Assembly (NCBI GenBank): GCA_964483245.1
Contig: CAZABP010000087.1
Coordinates: 1 to 14,634, forward strand
Direction of reading: 5' to 3'
Source of the DNA: CAZABP01 sp964483245
GTDB taxonomy: Bacteria > Planctomycetota > UBA1135 > UBA2386
Length of the DNA stretch: 14,634 nucleotides
The notes beneath the pieces were generated by a model. The model made no database searches. It saw only the letters and a program-made list of their open reading frames with translations, and was not told the origin of the DNA. The position numbers were made by a program, and so were the translations under genes. Below, in pieces: positions 14,013-14,634 of this stretch (within the stretch, counting starts at the first letter, position 1; each line of letters opens with the position of its first letter).

Positions 14013-14441
14013 TCAGCGACGTACCGCACCCTGCGCACGTCGCCCCTTCCGCGTCCGCACTCCGCGCTCCGCGACTGCACACGCATCCCCTGCCAGCAGC
14101 GCCTCGCGATCGAGATGCACCGCGCGCAGGGTCGCCTTCAGCTTCTTCAGCTTGGCCACGATCCTCTGCCGGCTCAACGGCAGGCGCCGCGCCAGCTCCC
14201 GCACGCCTACCCCAGCCAGCAATCCCTCCAGCACACGCGGGTTGAGGTGCGGCTTGCGGTCGCGGTAGCTGTGATGAAACGACTGCCGCGAGAAAGTGCG
14301 CCGGCATTCACGGCAGCGGAACCGCGGTACCGGCCGCGCACGGCAATCCGGCTGATACGTGCCCCAGCGTTGATAGAAGCCCGGCGCCGGCGCGCGGTGC
14401 ATGCGGCACCCGCTCCACGGGCAATGACTCGGTTCGAACAT
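14013..14441 (-). CDS. Zinc-ribbon/HTH transposase-like protein, probably truncated
   Basis: A 142-residue minus-strand protein that converges on the DMP19-like gene. A zinc ribbon is formed by C7-x4-C12 and C43-x2-C46, with RFRCRECRRTFSRQSF typical of IS-type transposase N-termini. A helix-turn-helix follows at about 75-105 (GVRELARRLPLSRQRIVAKL), then a basic tail. Related transposase-like proteins continue after the HTH into a catalytic DDE-type domain. Here the reading ends about 20 residues after LDREALLAG with a low-complexity basic tail, so the catalytic part is missing. The start ATG at 14441 is chosen because GGAGG (complement of 14448-14452) lies 6 nt upstream; longer starts at 14447 and 14468 overlap or precede that site. 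It is most likely an IS remnant. A stand-alone DNA-binding protein is the alternative. Confidence 0.6.
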   Translation of the reverse strand: MFEPSHCPWSGCRMHRAPAPGFYQRWGTYQPDCRARPVPRFRCRECRRTFSRQSFHHSYRDRKPHLNPRVLEGLLAGVGVRELARRLPLSRQRIVAKLKKLKATLRAVHLDREALLAGDACAVAERGVRTRKGRRAQGAVRR

Positions 14442-14536
14442 CGGCATCCTCCACACGCCGCCGGACATCGGCGGGTCGTGCAGGGATCCGTGCCTCGCAC
14501 CCGCGCGCGGTACCCACGGCCCGTGCGTTTTTTTGG

Positions 14537-14570
14537 CGCTCCTGACGTTCCTGTGGGTGCCGCAGGAGCG
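14537..14570. repeat. Inverted repeat upstream of the transposase-like gene
   Basis: CGCTCCTG (14537-14544) and CAGGAGCG (14563-14570) form a perfect 8-bp stem with an 18-nt loop. Seven T (14528-14534) precede it on the + strand, which is the wrong order for an intrinsic terminator. A second inverted pair, AGTTCGG (14572-14578) and CCGAACT (14601-14607), follows. They may be remains of mobile-element ends or regulatory hairpins; nothing else is visible in 14442-14634. Confidence 0.4.
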
Positions 14571-14634
14571 TAGTTCGGGCGCGTAGCCAGTCGCGGGAGG
14601 CCGAACTCGAAGGAAGAGGTGAGAAAGCGCATCG

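Noticed and set aside
14513..14534. Intrinsic terminator at the seven-T run.
   Set aside because: The preceding CACGG/CCGTG pairing leaves a one-base loop, and the good 8-bp hairpin lies after the T run on this strand, so the order is wrong.

Overview
The window is GC-rich, densely packed and almost entirely coded on the + strand. Large secreted CotH/lamin-tail proteins, a VTC-type polyphosphate polymerase with DUF4956, a molybdenum hydroxylase and a zinc-ribbon IS remnant together suggest a Planctomycetota-like chromosome, probably environmental. This is an inference from gene content and style; no rRNA or other phylogenetic marker is present.

Positions 1-9051 look like one operon: CotH/LTD protein 1 (5' end outside the window and frameshifted near base 47), VTC polyphosphate polymerase, DUF4956 membrane protein (apparently started at CTG 2269), HlyD-like membrane fusion protein, CotH/LTD protein 2 and CotH/LTD protein 3. 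Genes overlap or are separated by at most about 23 nt. The three CotH/LTD proteins are paralogues with the same layout: signal peptide (seen in copies 2 and 3), CotH kinase-like domain, beta-sandwich with an acidic DDGLHGDG loop, lamin-tail domain, and a C-terminal module bracketed by CG and CP cysteines. The proposal is a cell-surface system linking polyphosphate synthesis at the inner membrane to secreted atypical kinases, with the fusion protein as a possible envelope link. REP-like palindromes sit at the start of CotH 2 and just after CotH 3.

Positions 9151-11843 encode a two-gene molybdenum hydroxylase of the isoquinoline 1-oxidoreductase type: a small subunit with two [2Fe-2S] clusters and a large molybdopterin subunit with a possible Tat signal, coupled by an ATGA overlap. 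A membrane-anchored HEAT-repeat-like protein follows (11939-12748).

Positions 12749-13411 carry no convincing gene. They hold about 13 copies of a 14-bp palindrome, TGCGCARCTGCGCA, mostly 38-43 bp apart, then poly-C runs of 12 and 10 bases. This is the most unusual non-coding structure in the window. A DMP19/DUF4375-family protein (13412-13990) lies just downstream, and a zinc-ribbon/HTH transposase-like fragment (14013-14441, minus strand) converges on it. The last 190 bases contain only inverted repeats.
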